In this document: piece after piece, positions 56,223 to 64,000 of the stretch
Numbering within the stretch: the stretch's first letter is position 1
Layout: each line of letters starts with the position of its first letter
From: JACCSI01 sp035575715
GTDB taxonomy: Bacteria; Acidobacteriota; Vicinamibacteria; Vicinamibacterales; UBA2999
Reading direction: 5' to 3'
Length of the DNA stretch: 64,000 nucleotides
Assembly (NCBI GenBank): GCA_035575715.1
Contig: DATLXN010000019.1
Span: 62,001 to 126,000, forward strand
Translations under genes and position numbers: made by a program
The notes under the pieces: model-generated
What the model was told of the DNA's origin: nothing
The model's database searches: none
Seen by the model: only the letters and a program-made list of their open reading frames with translations

Positions 56223-57202
56223 TGGTGCGGATCGCCTTTCTTGGTTGCGGTTTCATCACCGGAGTCCATAGCCGGAACCTGAAGGGCCTGCGCCGCGAGA
56301 TCAGCTGCAGCTACGCCAGTCGCGATCGATCAAAATCCGCCGAGTTCTGCCAGCGCTATGGCGGGACGGCGAGCTACGCCGATTACGGTGAAGCGATCAC
56401 CGACCCGCGCGTTGACGCCGTCGTCATCGCCGTGCCGCCGAAGTTTCATCTCGATCTCACCTTGCAAGCGCTGGCGGCCGGCAAACACGTGTTGGTCGAG
56501 AAGCCGGCATTCCTGCGCCTGCAGGATTACGAGACGGTCCGCGTCGCGCGCGATCGCGCCAAGCGCGTCGTCCTGGTGGGTGAGAACGATCACTACAAGC
56601 CGCTGGCCGTGAAACTGCGCCGCCTGATCGCCGCCGGGGTGATCGGCGAAATGGTGTTTGCCCACTTCACCACGATCGCCAGGCGACTGAAGAGCGCCGA
56701 TGACTGGCGCAACGACGAAGCGATGGCCGGCGGCGACGCATTCTTCGAAGAGGGCATTCACTGGCTGCACATCGCCGGGAGTCTGGGTCCGCAGATCACC
56801 TCGATTCACGGATACCGGCCGACACCCTCGTCGCACGGGCCCGATCGCCGCGTCAAGAGCATGATGGCGGCCTTCACCTACGATAACGGCGCGGTCGGGT
56901 CGCTGTACTACTCGCGCGAGATTCCGTCGTTGTTCCGCGGTCTGCGGGTGTCCAAACTGTTCGGCCGGCGCGGCGTGATCACCTTCGAGTCGAACGGCGC
57001 GTTCATGATCGTGCGGGCCGGTGGTGTGCCGCGGCTGTCGTTCCCGGGCTTCAGGGATATTCGCGGCTATCAAGCGATGTACCGCGACTGGGCGCGCGCG
57101 ATCACCACTGCGAGCGTGCCGGAGATGAGCCTGGAACGTGCCATCGACGACCAGCGATTGATGGATCAGGTTTACGCCAGCATCGAGCCGATCGCCCAGT
57201 GA
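56222..57202 (+). CDS. Gfo/Idh/MocA-family oxidoreductase
   Basis: A 326-residue NAD(P)-dependent dehydrogenase, probably for a sugar, inositol or related polyol. The Rossmann N terminus is RIAFLGCGFITGVHSRNLKG; the EKP motif is KHVLVEKPAFLRL; the C-terminal catalytic region has FFEEGIHWLHIAGSLG with the conserved histidine. Its ATG shares a base with the EfpL stop and its stop overlaps the GMC gene. Confidence 0.9.
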   Translation: MVRIAFLGCGFITGVHSRNLKGLRREISCSYASRDRSKSAEFCQRYGGTASYADYGEAITDPRVDAVVIAVPPKFHLDLTLQALAAGKHVLVEKPAFLRLQDYETVRVARDRAKRVVLVGENDHYKPLAVKLRRLIAAGVIGEMVFAHFTTIARRLKSADDWRNDEAMAGGDAFFEEGIHWLHIAGSLGPQITSIHGYRPTPSSHGPDRRVKSMMAAFTYDNGAVGSLYYSREIPSLFRGLRVSKLFGRRGVITFESNGAFMIVRAGGVPRLSFPGFRDIRGYQAMYRDWARAITTASVPEMSLERAIDDQRLMDQVYASIEPIAQ

Positions 57203-58707
57203 CTCAGCACTACGACGTCGTGATCATCGGGAGCGGTGCGGGCGGCGGCACCATGGCCTACGCACTGGCCGGGTCGTCGGCGCGCATCCTGCTGATTGAG
57301 CGTGGCGACTATGTGCCCCAGGAAAAAGAGAACTGGAGTCCTGAAGCGGTCTGGCGGGACCGCCGCTATCGCCCGAAAGACGAGTGGTGGTTCGACGATC
57401 GTGCGGGTCGCGACTTTCGGCCGTATACGCATTACGGTGTCGGCGGGAACACCAAGTTCTGGGGCAGTGCGCTGTTTCGTTTTCGGCGCGAGGACTTTGC
57501 CGAGATGCGCCATCGCGACGGCATCTCGCCAGCGTGGCCGATCGATTACGACACGCTGGAACCGTATTACCAGCGAGCTGAAGCACTCTATCAAGTGCAC
57601 GGCGCTGTTGACGGCGACCCGACCGAGCCGTCGCGCGGACCGTATCCGTACCCGGCAATACCGCATACCGGCCGGATGGCCGAGATCGTCGAGCAACTGC
57701 GCGATCAGGGTCTGCACCCCTCGTCATTGCCGCTCGGTCTGCGCGAGAACTGCATCCGCTGCCGGACTTGCAATTCGTTTGCATGCCACCTGCACGCCAA
57801 GAGCGAAGCCGATGTCTGTTGTGTGCGCCCGGCGCTGCAGCAATCGACGGTCACGCTGTGGACCAACGCGTATGCGCGGGTGCTCGAGACCGACCAGTCC
57901 GGGACCCGGGTGCTCGCGGTACAAGTTGAACGCGACGGCCAGACGATTCGCGTCGAGGCGCCACTGTTTGTGGTGTCGTGCGGCGCCGTCAATTCGGCCG
58001 CGTTGCTGTTGCGATCGGCCAGCGCCGCCCACCCCAAGGGTCTTGGCAATTCGTCGGGCCTGGTCGGCAGACGCTACATGGCCCACCTGGCGACGTTCGT
58101 CGCGGCGCGATCGCTGCGGCTGAACGACACCGACTTTCAGAAAACCGTGGCGATCAACGATTTCTATCTGCCCAGCGCGCGAACCCCATACCCGCTGGGG
58201 CAGATCCAATCGCAGGGACGCACTCAGGGCGTCATGCTCAAAGCCGAGTCTCCGTGGTACAGCCGCTGGATTCCTCTGTCGGTGTGGGAATGGTGGGCGT
58301 CGGGCGCCGTTGATTGGCTGGTGATGTCCGAGGACCTGCCACAGCCCGAGAACCGGGTGGCGCTCACCCGCGACGGCCGGGTCAGCCTGAACTACCGGCA
58401 AAATAACCGCAGCGCGCACCAGGAGTTAGTCCGCGAGCTGCAGGCTTGTCTCAAGCGCCTCGGCTTCGTCTTTACCGTCAAGCACTCGCTGGGTACCAGG
58501 AACACCACCCATCAGTGCGGCACGCTGGTATTTGGTGACGACCGACGGACCTCGGTGCTCAATACCTTCTGTCAAGCGCATGACGTCGACAATCTCTTTG
58601 TTGTCGACGCCTCGTTTTTTCCTTCGTCGGCGGCGGTCAATCCAGGACTGACCATCGTGGCGCAGGCGCTGCGCGTGGCGGATCACCTGAAAGAGACTCG
58701 GCTATGA
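57199..58707 (+). CDS. GMC-family FAD oxidoreductase
   Basis: A 502-residue flavoprotein oxidising an alcohol or sugar. FAD binding: DVVIIGSGAGGGTMAYALAG; GMC signature: HYGVGGNTKFWGSALFRF; C-terminal catalytic block: DNLFVVDASFFPSSAAVNP followed by GLTIVAQALRVAD. A cysteine group CIRCRTCNSFACHLH in the middle is typical of this subfamily. GTG 57199 overlaps the preceding stop. It probably acts with the Gfo/Idh enzyme on one substrate. Confidence 0.9.
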   Translation: MTQHYDVVIIGSGAGGGTMAYALAGSSARILLIERGDYVPQEKENWSPEAVWRDRRYRPKDEWWFDDRAGRDFRPYTHYGVGGNTKFWGSALFRFRREDFAEMRHRDGISPAWPIDYDTLEPYYQRAEALYQVHGAVDGDPTEPSRGPYPYPAIPHTGRMAEIVEQLRDQGLHPSSLPLGLRENCIRCRTCNSFACHLHAKSEADVCCVRPALQQSTVTLWTNAYARVLETDQSGTRVLAVQVERDGQTIRVEAPLFVVSCGAVNSAALLLRSASAAHPKGLGNSSGLVGRRYMAHLATFVAARSLRLNDTDFQKTVAINDFYLPSARTPYPLGQIQSQGRTQGVMLKAESPWYSRWIPLSVWEWWASGAVDWLVMSEDLPQPENRVALTRDGRVSLNYRQNNRSAHQELVRELQACLKRLGFVFTVKHSLGTRNTTHQCGTLVFGDDRRTSVLNTFCQAHDVDNLFVVDASFFPSSAAVNPGLTIVAQALRVADHLKETRL

Positions 58708-59222
58708 GAGCGCGTTCGTTCAGTCACGTCGGGATCACGGTGTCGGATTTCAACACCGCCGTACGGTTTTACTGGGATGTGTTTCGCTGCCCGCTGGTTG
58801 GCGTGGCCGACGCCCCGGCAGATCGCGTCCGCGGCTTTTTTGGCGTCGATGTCGAGGGCGCGACCTGCAAGATCGGCTGGATTCGCGTGCCCGGTGGCGC
58901 AGTCCTCGAGATCTTTCATTTTCAGCCGCACCAGCCGGCGACCGCTGTCACGTGGGGCCGCGTCGGACTCACGCACATCTGTCTGAACGTGCGCGGGATT
59001 CACAAATGGCATGACCATCTGGTGGCGAACGGCGTCGAGATCGTCAGCCCGCCCGAGCAATCGCCGCGCGGTCACTGGCTGTTCTTCGCCAAGGACTTCG
59101 ACGGCAATCTGATCGAGATCACCGATCTCGGATTCATGTACTACGTGCTCGGGTGGTTGGGCCCGCTCGGCGGATGGGTCTTTCGCCGTGGGATGTACAA
59201 GAAGTATTACGAGACGCGGTGA
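58704..59222 (+). CDS. VOC-family (glyoxalase-like) metalloprotein
   Basis: A 172-residue two-repeat vicinal-oxygen-chelate protein. Metal ligands are visible as FSHVGITVSDF (His), GGAVLEIFHF (Glu), LTHICLNVRGI (His) and GNLIEITDLG (Glu). The last 25 residues (YVLGWLGPLGGWVFRR) are an added amphipathic tail. It is the end of the Gfo/GMC group, overlapping the GMC stop (ATGA), and could be an epimerase, isomerase or dioxygenase in that pathway. Confidence 0.88.
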   Translation: MRARSFSHVGITVSDFNTAVRFYWDVFRCPLVGVADAPADRVRGFFGVDVEGATCKIGWIRVPGGAVLEIFHFQPHQPATAVTWGRVGLTHICLNVRGIHKWHDHLVANGVEIVSPPEQSPRGHWLFFAKDFDGNLIEITDLGFMYYVLGWLGPLGGWVFRRGMYKKYYETR

Positions 59223-59236
59223 TGCATTACCATGAA

Positions 59237-59257
59237 CCAAATCCATTGGCGATTTGG
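59237..59257 (+). terminator. Possible terminator hairpin after the VOC gene
   Basis: CCAAATC (59237-59243) and GATTTGG (59251-59257) pair perfectly with a 7-base loop, 15 bases after the VOC stop. There is no U tract, so it is a weak candidate for the end of the malate synthase operon. Confidence 0.35.
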
Positions 59258-59264
59258 GTGAGTG

Positions 59265-59313
59265 GCGATTGAATTGGTGATTGGGCAATTGCGCGAGTGC
59301 GATTGCGCGATTG
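59265..59313. repeat. GCGATTG heptamer repeats
   Basis: GCGATTG occurs at 59265, 59299 and 59307 with related words (TGATTGG, GCAATTG) between. It is another class of the short intergenic repeats in this window, placed just before the small secreted protein gene. Confidence 0.6.
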
Positions 59314-59328
59314 CGAGGAGTGGACGCG

Positions 59329-59796
59329 ATGAAGAACGTGGTGAGAAATCTCAGCCTGGTCGCGCTAATCGTGTTGGTTGCGGCCAGTGCGTCGGCGCAG
59401 AACACGAATAAACGCTTTGGCCGCTGGAAAATCAAATCTGACGCGCCGCCACCGACCAGCAACATCATGACCTACGAGCCATTTGGCGCGAAGGGCATGA
59501 AGGTCACGGTCGAATCGGTCAATGCCAAGGGCGAGAAGACGACCTGGTGGTACACCACCGACTTCGACGGCAAGGAGATGCCGGTGACCGGCCAGGACAA
59601 CGCGATGACGTCGGTCCGCGTGATCAACGACCGGGTCAACGAGATCATCAATAAGCGCAACGGCAAGGTCACGCAGGTGCTGACCAACGTGTTATCGCCA
59701 GACGGTGACACCATCGGCGTGATCTATATGCGCGACGATGGTACGGGCAAGACGAACAATGTCACGTTCGCGACTTACGAGCGGATCAAGGAGTAG
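59329..59796 (+). CDS. Small secreted protein of unknown function
   Basis: A 155-residue protein with a signal peptide (NLSLVALIVLVAASASAQ) and a beta-rich mature part: GMKVTVESVNAKGEKTTWWY, TTDFDGKEMPVTG, VTQVLTNVLSPDGDTIGVIY. It lacks cysteines and membrane segments. Its repeated KGEKT/DFDGKEMPVTG pattern suggests a lipocalin-like or single-sheet fold, but the family is not identified. ATG 59329 has GAGGAG about 8 bases upstream. Confidence 0.75.
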   Translation: MKNVVRNLSLVALIVLVAASASAQNTNKRFGRWKIKSDAPPPTSNIMTYEPFGAKGMKVTVESVNAKGEKTTWWYTTDFDGKEMPVTGQDNAMTSVRVINDRVNEIINKRNGKVTQVLTNVLSPDGDTIGVIYMRDDGTGKTNNVTFATYERIKE

Positions 59797-59801
59797 CTGA
59801 G

Positions 59802-59843
59802 TGCTGAGTGCGAAGTGCCTCACTCAGCACTTCGCACTCAGCA
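59802..59843. terminator. 17-bp perfect inverted repeat between convergent genes
   Basis: TGCTGAGTGCGAAGTGC (59802-59818) is exactly complementary to 59827-59843, with an 8-base loop and TTT after it. It starts 6 bases past the small secreted protein stop and ends 18 bases before the end of the convergent creatininase gene. It should end transcription from both sides. Its arms are themselves built from a GAGTGC/GAAGTGC word. Confidence 0.75.
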
Positions 59844-59860
59844 TTTCTGATCCCTGATCC

Positions 59861-61594
59861 CTATCCCGGAGGCCGCTGCCCGCCACGCCGCTGGGGCGGA
59901 TTCTTGGCCAGCCGGAACTGATTCAACGCCGCGTTCACCTTGAACTCGATTCCCATCCGCCCGATGTCCGCGGTTGATTTCATCGGATCGCCGGAGACGC
60001 CGGCATCCGCCGGGCCGCCCCACGGTTTGATCTGATCTTTACGGATCCCTGCGGGATGCACATGGAGCATCTGCGACGTGTCGCTGATCCCGGCGTGGCT
60101 GCCGATCACCGTGTCGTCGTAGCCAAACGCGGCTTCCATCCACGCCCGGTAATGGACGCGACCCTGTTCGTAGTAATCGGTCAGCGCATGCACGGCGGCG
60201 CCGCTGCCCTTCCATTCCTCGGTCAACGTGGTCGCCACGGTGACCATGCCGGCCTGGTTCCCGCCGCTGTCGCCGATGAACAGGATGTCGGTGAAGCCGT
60301 GCGCCTGCAGACTGCGCGCCGCGGCGTCGAGCAGCAGGTCGTAGGCGGGCGATGGGAGTGAGATCACGCCAGGGCCGGCGCGATCGGGGTCGCCTTCCGG
60401 GACGTATTGAATGGTCGGCGCGACCAGCGCGTTCTTCAGTCGACGCGCCATCAGGTTCGCAGCGTGAGTGACCACGTAATTGTGCTTGCCGAGGACCATG
60501 TGGTAGCCGTTCTTCTCGGTGCCGCCAATCGGCACGATGACCGTCCGCTTGCCGGCCGTGAGCGCATCGCGCGTTTCTTCCCAGGTCAGTTCTTCGATGA
60601 ACACGGTGTCCGGGGCTTGCGACGGCGAGCCGGCCGGCGCGGTCTCAAACGTCGGCCGGCGCGGACCGACCGGTTGTGCAGCGGCGGCGCCACTCCCACC
60701 CCCACCCGCACCGCGACCGCCGCCGCCGCCTTGTGGCGGTGCGGCTGACGGCTGCCGGGTGCCTGCGATCAGGCCTTTGATCTGGGCCAGGGCATTATCG
60801 ATTTTGATGTGCAAAAAAATCTTGCCGAGTTCGGGCGTCGACTTGGTCGGGTCACCACTCACGCCGCTGTTTTCGTAGCCGCCTCCAGGGGCGAGCTTGT
60901 TTTTTCGCACGTGCTTGGGATTGACGAACAACAGCTCCGACGTATCCAGGAGATTGGCATGACCACCGATCTGTTCGGCCGGGATGCCCATCTTGTCAGT
61001 GATGTACTTGTTCTGGTCGGTGTGTGACTTGGTGTAATAGTCGTCGATCCAATAGGCCTTCGCCGCACCGGCCCACAACTCATTGAGTTTCATCGCCGCC
61101 GTCCGCATTCCGGTGCGGTTGCCGCCTGATTCACCGAGGAAAAGAATCGTCGTGAAGCCGCCTGACTTGAGACTGCGGCCGGCGTTGATGAGCAGATCGA
61201 CAAAGCGATCTTCCGGCAGCGTGATCGTCCCGGGTTTCCCCATGTGGCCGCTGACGGTCTCCCAACTACCCTCGGGCACGTAGGTAATTGTCGGCGCGAC
61301 CAGGGTTTTGCCAAGCGCGCGCGCGATCTTGTCGGCGGCGTAATCCATAACAAACTTATGTTCGCCGTCGACCATGTGCGGACCCTTCTGCTCGGTGCCG
61401 GCGGTTCCGATGATCACGCTCCTGGTCCCGGCGGCGATCAGGTCGCGCACCTCGGCCCAGGTAAGTTCTTCGATGAACACGGTGTCCGGAGGTTTGCCCG
61501 ATGGCCCGGTCGCCGGCGCATCGGCCGGCCGCTGCGCCGACAGCGCGATGATCGAAAGCACACAGAGGCAAGTGACAACGGCCAGTTTTTTCAT
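59861..61594 (-). CDS. Exported protein with two creatininase-like domains in tandem
   Basis: A 577-residue protein. Signal peptide at residues 1-20. Domain 1 (residues 40-275) and domain 2 (residues 325-565) are clearly duplicates: IEELTWAEVRDLIAAGTRSV and IEELTWEETRDALTAGKRTV; GTEQKGPHMVDGEHK and GTEKNGYHMVLGKHN; LGESGGNRTGM and IGDSGGNQAGM. The linker is Gly/Ala-rich. Compared with creatininase the NSHGGN histidine is serine and the ETS glutamate is aspartate in both domains, so metal binding is altered. ATG 61594 was preferred to TTG 61600. Confidence 0.85.
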   Translation of the reverse strand: MKKLAVVTCLCVLSIIALSAQRPADAPATGPSGKPPDTVFIEELTWAEVRDLIAAGTRSVIIGTAGTEQKGPHMVDGEHKFVMDYAADKIARALGKTLVAPTITYVPEGSWETVSGHMGKPGTITLPEDRFVDLLINAGRSLKSGGFTTILFLGESGGNRTGMRTAAMKLNELWAGAAKAYWIDDYYTKSHTDQNKYITDKMGIPAEQIGGHANLLDTSELLFVNPKHVRKNKLAPGGGYENSGVSGDPTKSTPELGKIFLHIKIDNALAQIKGLIAGTRQPSAAPPQGGGGGRGAGGGGSGAAAAQPVGPRRPTFETAPAGSPSQAPDTVFIEELTWEETRDALTAGKRTVIVPIGGTEKNGYHMVLGKHNYVVTHAANLMARRLKNALVAPTIQYVPEGDPDRAGPGVISLPSPAYDLLLDAAARSLQAHGFTDILFIGDSGGNQAGMVTVATTLTEEWKGSGAAVHALTDYYEQGRVHYRAWMEAAFGYDDTVIGSHAGISDTSQMLHVHPAGIRKDQIKPWGGPADAGVSGDPMKSTADIGRMGIEFKVNAALNQFRLAKNPPQRRGGQRPPG

Positions 61595-61735
61595 AAGCAA
61601 CTCGCCGCTATTCTACGCGCGGCCGCATGCGATCGATTGCAATCACCTGTCTCGCCTTTTCAGCCGGCTGCGCCGTGCTGGCCCAGGCACCAGTGGACGC
61701 CAGGCCCCAGGAAAGGTGGATAATTAGAGGCCGCC

Positions 61736-62776
61736 ATGAGCAACGAAGACAACACCCCGGCTAACAAGCGCGTCACGCGGCGCGACGTGTTGCAGCAGAT
61801 GGCTGCAGTCGTGGCCGCCACCGCCATGCCGGGCTCGGCGGCGGCCGAGATGCAGACGCCGCCTACGGGTACGAGCCCCGCGGCGAAGTTTTTTCCAGGG
61901 TTCAAACCGCTCACGCTGCAGACCAGCGGCGCGACGATCAACGTCGTGGTCGCCGGCCAGGGGCCGCCGGTGTTGTTGCTGCACGGTGCACCGCAATCGA
62001 TGCTGTCGTGGCGGCTGGTCGCCCCCGATCTGGCCAAGGACCACACCGTCGTCGTGACCGATCTGCGCGGCTACGGCGACAGCAGCAAACCAGCAGACGG
62101 CGACAACCACGCCAATTATTCGAAGCGGGCGATGGCCATCGACCAGGTCGAGGTGATGCGCCAACTCGGTTTCGAGACGTTCGCGTTAATCGGTCACGAC
62201 CGCGGCGGCCGGGTCGGGCATCGCATGGCGCTCGATCACCCCGAGCGCGTGACGCGGCTGGCGGTGCTCGATATTGTTCCGACCCATTACCTCTACACGC
62301 ATGTCACCTTGGAATTCGTGCAAGCCTACTTTCACTGGTTCAATTACCTGCGCCCCGCACCCGGCCCCGAGAACCAACTGAAAGAAGACATCGAACGCCA
62401 GGCGGCTCGCATGACGTCGGAGGTCGAGCAGGAGTACCTGCGCGTGCGTCGCGATCCGGCAAACATCCACGGGATGTGTGAGGATTACCGCGCCGCGGCC
62501 TCGATCGATCTCGAGCACGACAAGGCGGATCTCGATCGCAAGATCACCTGCCCGGTGCTGGCCCTGTGGGGCGCGAAGGCACCGATGGGTCGCCTCTACG
62601 ACGTCCTGTCGATCTGGAAAGAACGCGCCACGGTGGTCACCGGACGATCGCTGCCGGCCGGACACAACCTGCAAGAGGAGACGCCGGAAGCCGTCGCGGC
62701 GGAACTCCGTGCCTTCGTGCGCGGCGTGGCCTCACCACTCGCACGCGCCCGCGTCGGCCGGTTCTCGCGGCGCTGA
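61736..62776 (+). CDS. Tat-exported alpha/beta hydrolase, haloacetate dehalogenase-like
   Basis: A 346-residue hydrolase. The leader has NKRVTRRDVLQQMAAVVAAT, a twin-arginine motif. The catalytic core is LLLHGAPQSMLSWRLVAPDL, DLRGYGDSSKP, then ALIGHDRGGRVGHRMALDHP, where aspartate replaces serine as nucleophile as in haloalkane and fluoroacetate dehalogenases; the histidine is in LPAGHNLQEE. An Asp nucleophile suggests dehalogenase or epoxide-hydrolase activity; the substrate is not evident. Confidence 0.88.
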   Translation: MSNEDNTPANKRVTRRDVLQQMAAVVAATAMPGSAAAEMQTPPTGTSPAAKFFPGFKPLTLQTSGATINVVVAGQGPPVLLLHGAPQSMLSWRLVAPDLAKDHTVVVTDLRGYGDSSKPADGDNHANYSKRAMAIDQVEVMRQLGFETFALIGHDRGGRVGHRMALDHPERVTRLAVLDIVPTHYLYTHVTLEFVQAYFHWFNYLRPAPGPENQLKEDIERQAARMTSEVEQEYLRVRRDPANIHGMCEDYRAAASIDLEHDKADLDRKITCPVLALWGAKAPMGRLYDVLSIWKERATVVTGRSLPAGHNLQEETPEAVAAELRAFVRGVASPLARARVGRFSRR

Positions 62777-62785
62777 CACCGCGTC

Positions 62786-64000
62786 GTGTCGCGGCTGTTC
62801 CTTCTCGCCTACACCAGTTCGGGCTTGGCCGGACTGATCTATCAGGTCTGTTGGACGCGCCTGCTCACCCTCTACATCGGGCACACGACCGCGGCTGCAA
62901 GCGCAGTCGTGGCCGCGTTCCTCGGCGGATTGGCCGTTGGCGCCGCCGCCGGCGGAACATTCGCCATGCGGCTCTCGCCCCGGCGCAGCCTCCAGACCTA
63001 CGCGGCACTCGAAGTAGCGGTTGCCGCAATCGCGTTGATCGTGCCGATCGCACTTGGTGCGTTGACGCCGGTGCTGCAGTGGGCCTACGCCGAGAGCTCG
63101 CCGGGCGCACTCTTCCCTGCGGTTCGCCTGGCGTCGTGCCTGTTGTTGGTCTTTATCCCAGCGGCCGCACTTGGCGCGACTTTTCCAATGGCGATTCGCT
63201 GGTTGGCGCGCGGGTCGGATCACCAGGCGCAGGTCGGCGGCCTGCTCTACGCCCTCAACACGACCGGTGCGGCAGTCGGCGCGCTCGCGGCAGGGTTCGT
63301 GCTGATTCCCCGCGTCGGCTTGAGCGGCACCACCCGCGTCGCGATGGCCGCCAGTGTGCTCGCCGCAGTGTGCGCGTGGGTGGTGTCCAGACAGGGCAGG
63401 GATCAGGGATCAGGGAACAGGGATCAGCCGCCAAAGAACAAGGATCCACGGGGCTGGCGATGCTGGTGCTTGGGATCTCAGGTTTCGCCGCACTCCTGCA
63501 CGAGATCGCGTGGACGCGCATTCTGACGTTGGTGCTCGGTCCCACCATTTATGCATTTGCCGGTACGCTCGCGGCAGTCGTCGCCGGTGTCGCAACGGGA
63601 TCGGGCATCGGCGCCGCTCTCATCGGACGGGTGCGCAGACCAGCGCTGTGGTTAGCGGCTGCCTTGCTTGCGGCGGCCGTGATGTCAACCGCCACAGCAG
63701 CACTGGCGGGCGCCTGGTTGCCACGATTCGTCGCGCACCAACTTGCAGCAGGCACGAGTGGCTTCGACGGCTTGCTGCTTCAAGGTCTGCTCCTCACCTT
63801 TGCCCTCATCGTTCCGAGCGCCGCGTGCCTTGGCGCAGCCTTCCCGCTCGCCCTTGCACTGATCGCCGATCCAGCCCGTGCCGCGGCGCAGCAATTCGGT
63901 GCCGTCTATGCCGTGAACACGATTGGTGCGGTATCGGGTTCGCTGATCGCCGGCTTTGTGTTGATTCCACAGTTCGGATTGCAACTGACCCTTGTCGTCG
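62786..64000 (+). pseudogene. Membrane-fused SpeE-like protein, frame broken by a heptamer tract (3' end outside window)
   Basis: The gene starts at GTG 62786, 10 bases after the hydrolase. The first frame encodes helices (LAYTSSGLAGLIYQVCWTRL, LGATFPMAIRWLARGSD, LLYALNTTGAAVGALAAGFV) to about 63390. It then meets four GGGATCA-type units and runs to a stop at 63526. The following helices, AMLVLGISGFAALLHEIAWT through QFGAVYAVNTIGAVSGSLIA, are in another frame open from about 63394 to the window end. One extra heptamer would join the two frames. The architecture matches polyamine aminopropyltransferase-like membrane proteins; the Rossmann domain should lie beyond the window. Confidence 0.8.
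63399..63426 (+). repeat. GGGATCA heptamer tract inside a coding sequence
   Basis: Four exact 7-base units: GGGATCA, GGGATCA, GGGAACA, GGGATCA. They lie in a linker between two membrane halves. Because 7 is not a multiple of 3, each unit gained or lost shifts the frame. Confidence 0.9.

Overview
The window looks like chromosomal DNA of a GC-rich, aerobic or microaerobic Acidobacteriota, most likely of the Vicinamibacteria type. This is inferred from gene content: a TonB-dependent receptor with an N-terminal carboxypeptidase-like domain, secreted S9, creatininase and amidohydrolase enzymes, alternative complex III joined to a caa3-type oxidase, and many short 7- to 9-base tandem arrays between genes. 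Apart from a partial integrase at the left edge there is no sign of phage, plasmid or CRISPR, and no rRNA or tRNA gene was found.

Layout. 1-785: 5' part of a P4-type integrase and a probable island boundary. 785-6709: GAF/Fis-type regulator with three palindromic operator copies, FKBP lipoprotein, 23S rRNA m5U methyltransferase, a divergent enoyl-CoA hydratase/NUDT19-like pair, D-aminopeptidase, and a thioredoxin-fold protein whose CxxC has become UxxC through an in-frame UGA followed by a SECIS-like hairpin. 6735-13643: zinc-ribbon protein and a six-gene unit of amidohydrolase plus a complete branched-chain amino-acid-type ABC transporter. 13759-20488: TonB receptor, RidA-like protein, creatininase-like enzyme and S9 peptidase. 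20551-22062: lower-GC polytopic membrane protein.

22366-35596 is the centrepiece: a Rex-like operator, then ActA-B-C-D-E-F, a small membrane protein, Sco1 and cytochrome oxidase subunits II(+cyt c), I, III and IV. Together they pass electrons from menaquinol through ActA/ActE haems to CuA and on to oxygen. ActB carries collagen-like and TSVP-repeat inserts. 35685-41060: methyltransferase-like protein, S8 protease, PntB/PntA transhydrogenase and a gene remnant. 41162-50659: ABC-2 type exporter, rhomboid protease interrupted by an amber codon, MscL, PhoD, CheY-like regulator, an Hpt-ATPase-REC kinase and a membrane-fused SpeE-like protein. 50715-64000: secreted aldolase-like protein, exported methyltransferase-like protein, GDSL esterase, cold-shock protein, malate synthase/EfpL/Gfo-Idh/GMC/VOC operon, small secreted protein, double creatininase, Tat hydrolase, and a second SpeE-like membrane gene broken by a heptamer tract.

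The best leads are the selenoprotein at 6044-6709, the heptanucleotide tract that puts the last gene out of frame by exactly one unit, the Rex box before the respiratory operon, the repeat inserts of ActB, and the dispersed heptamer arrays, which also enter coding sequence.
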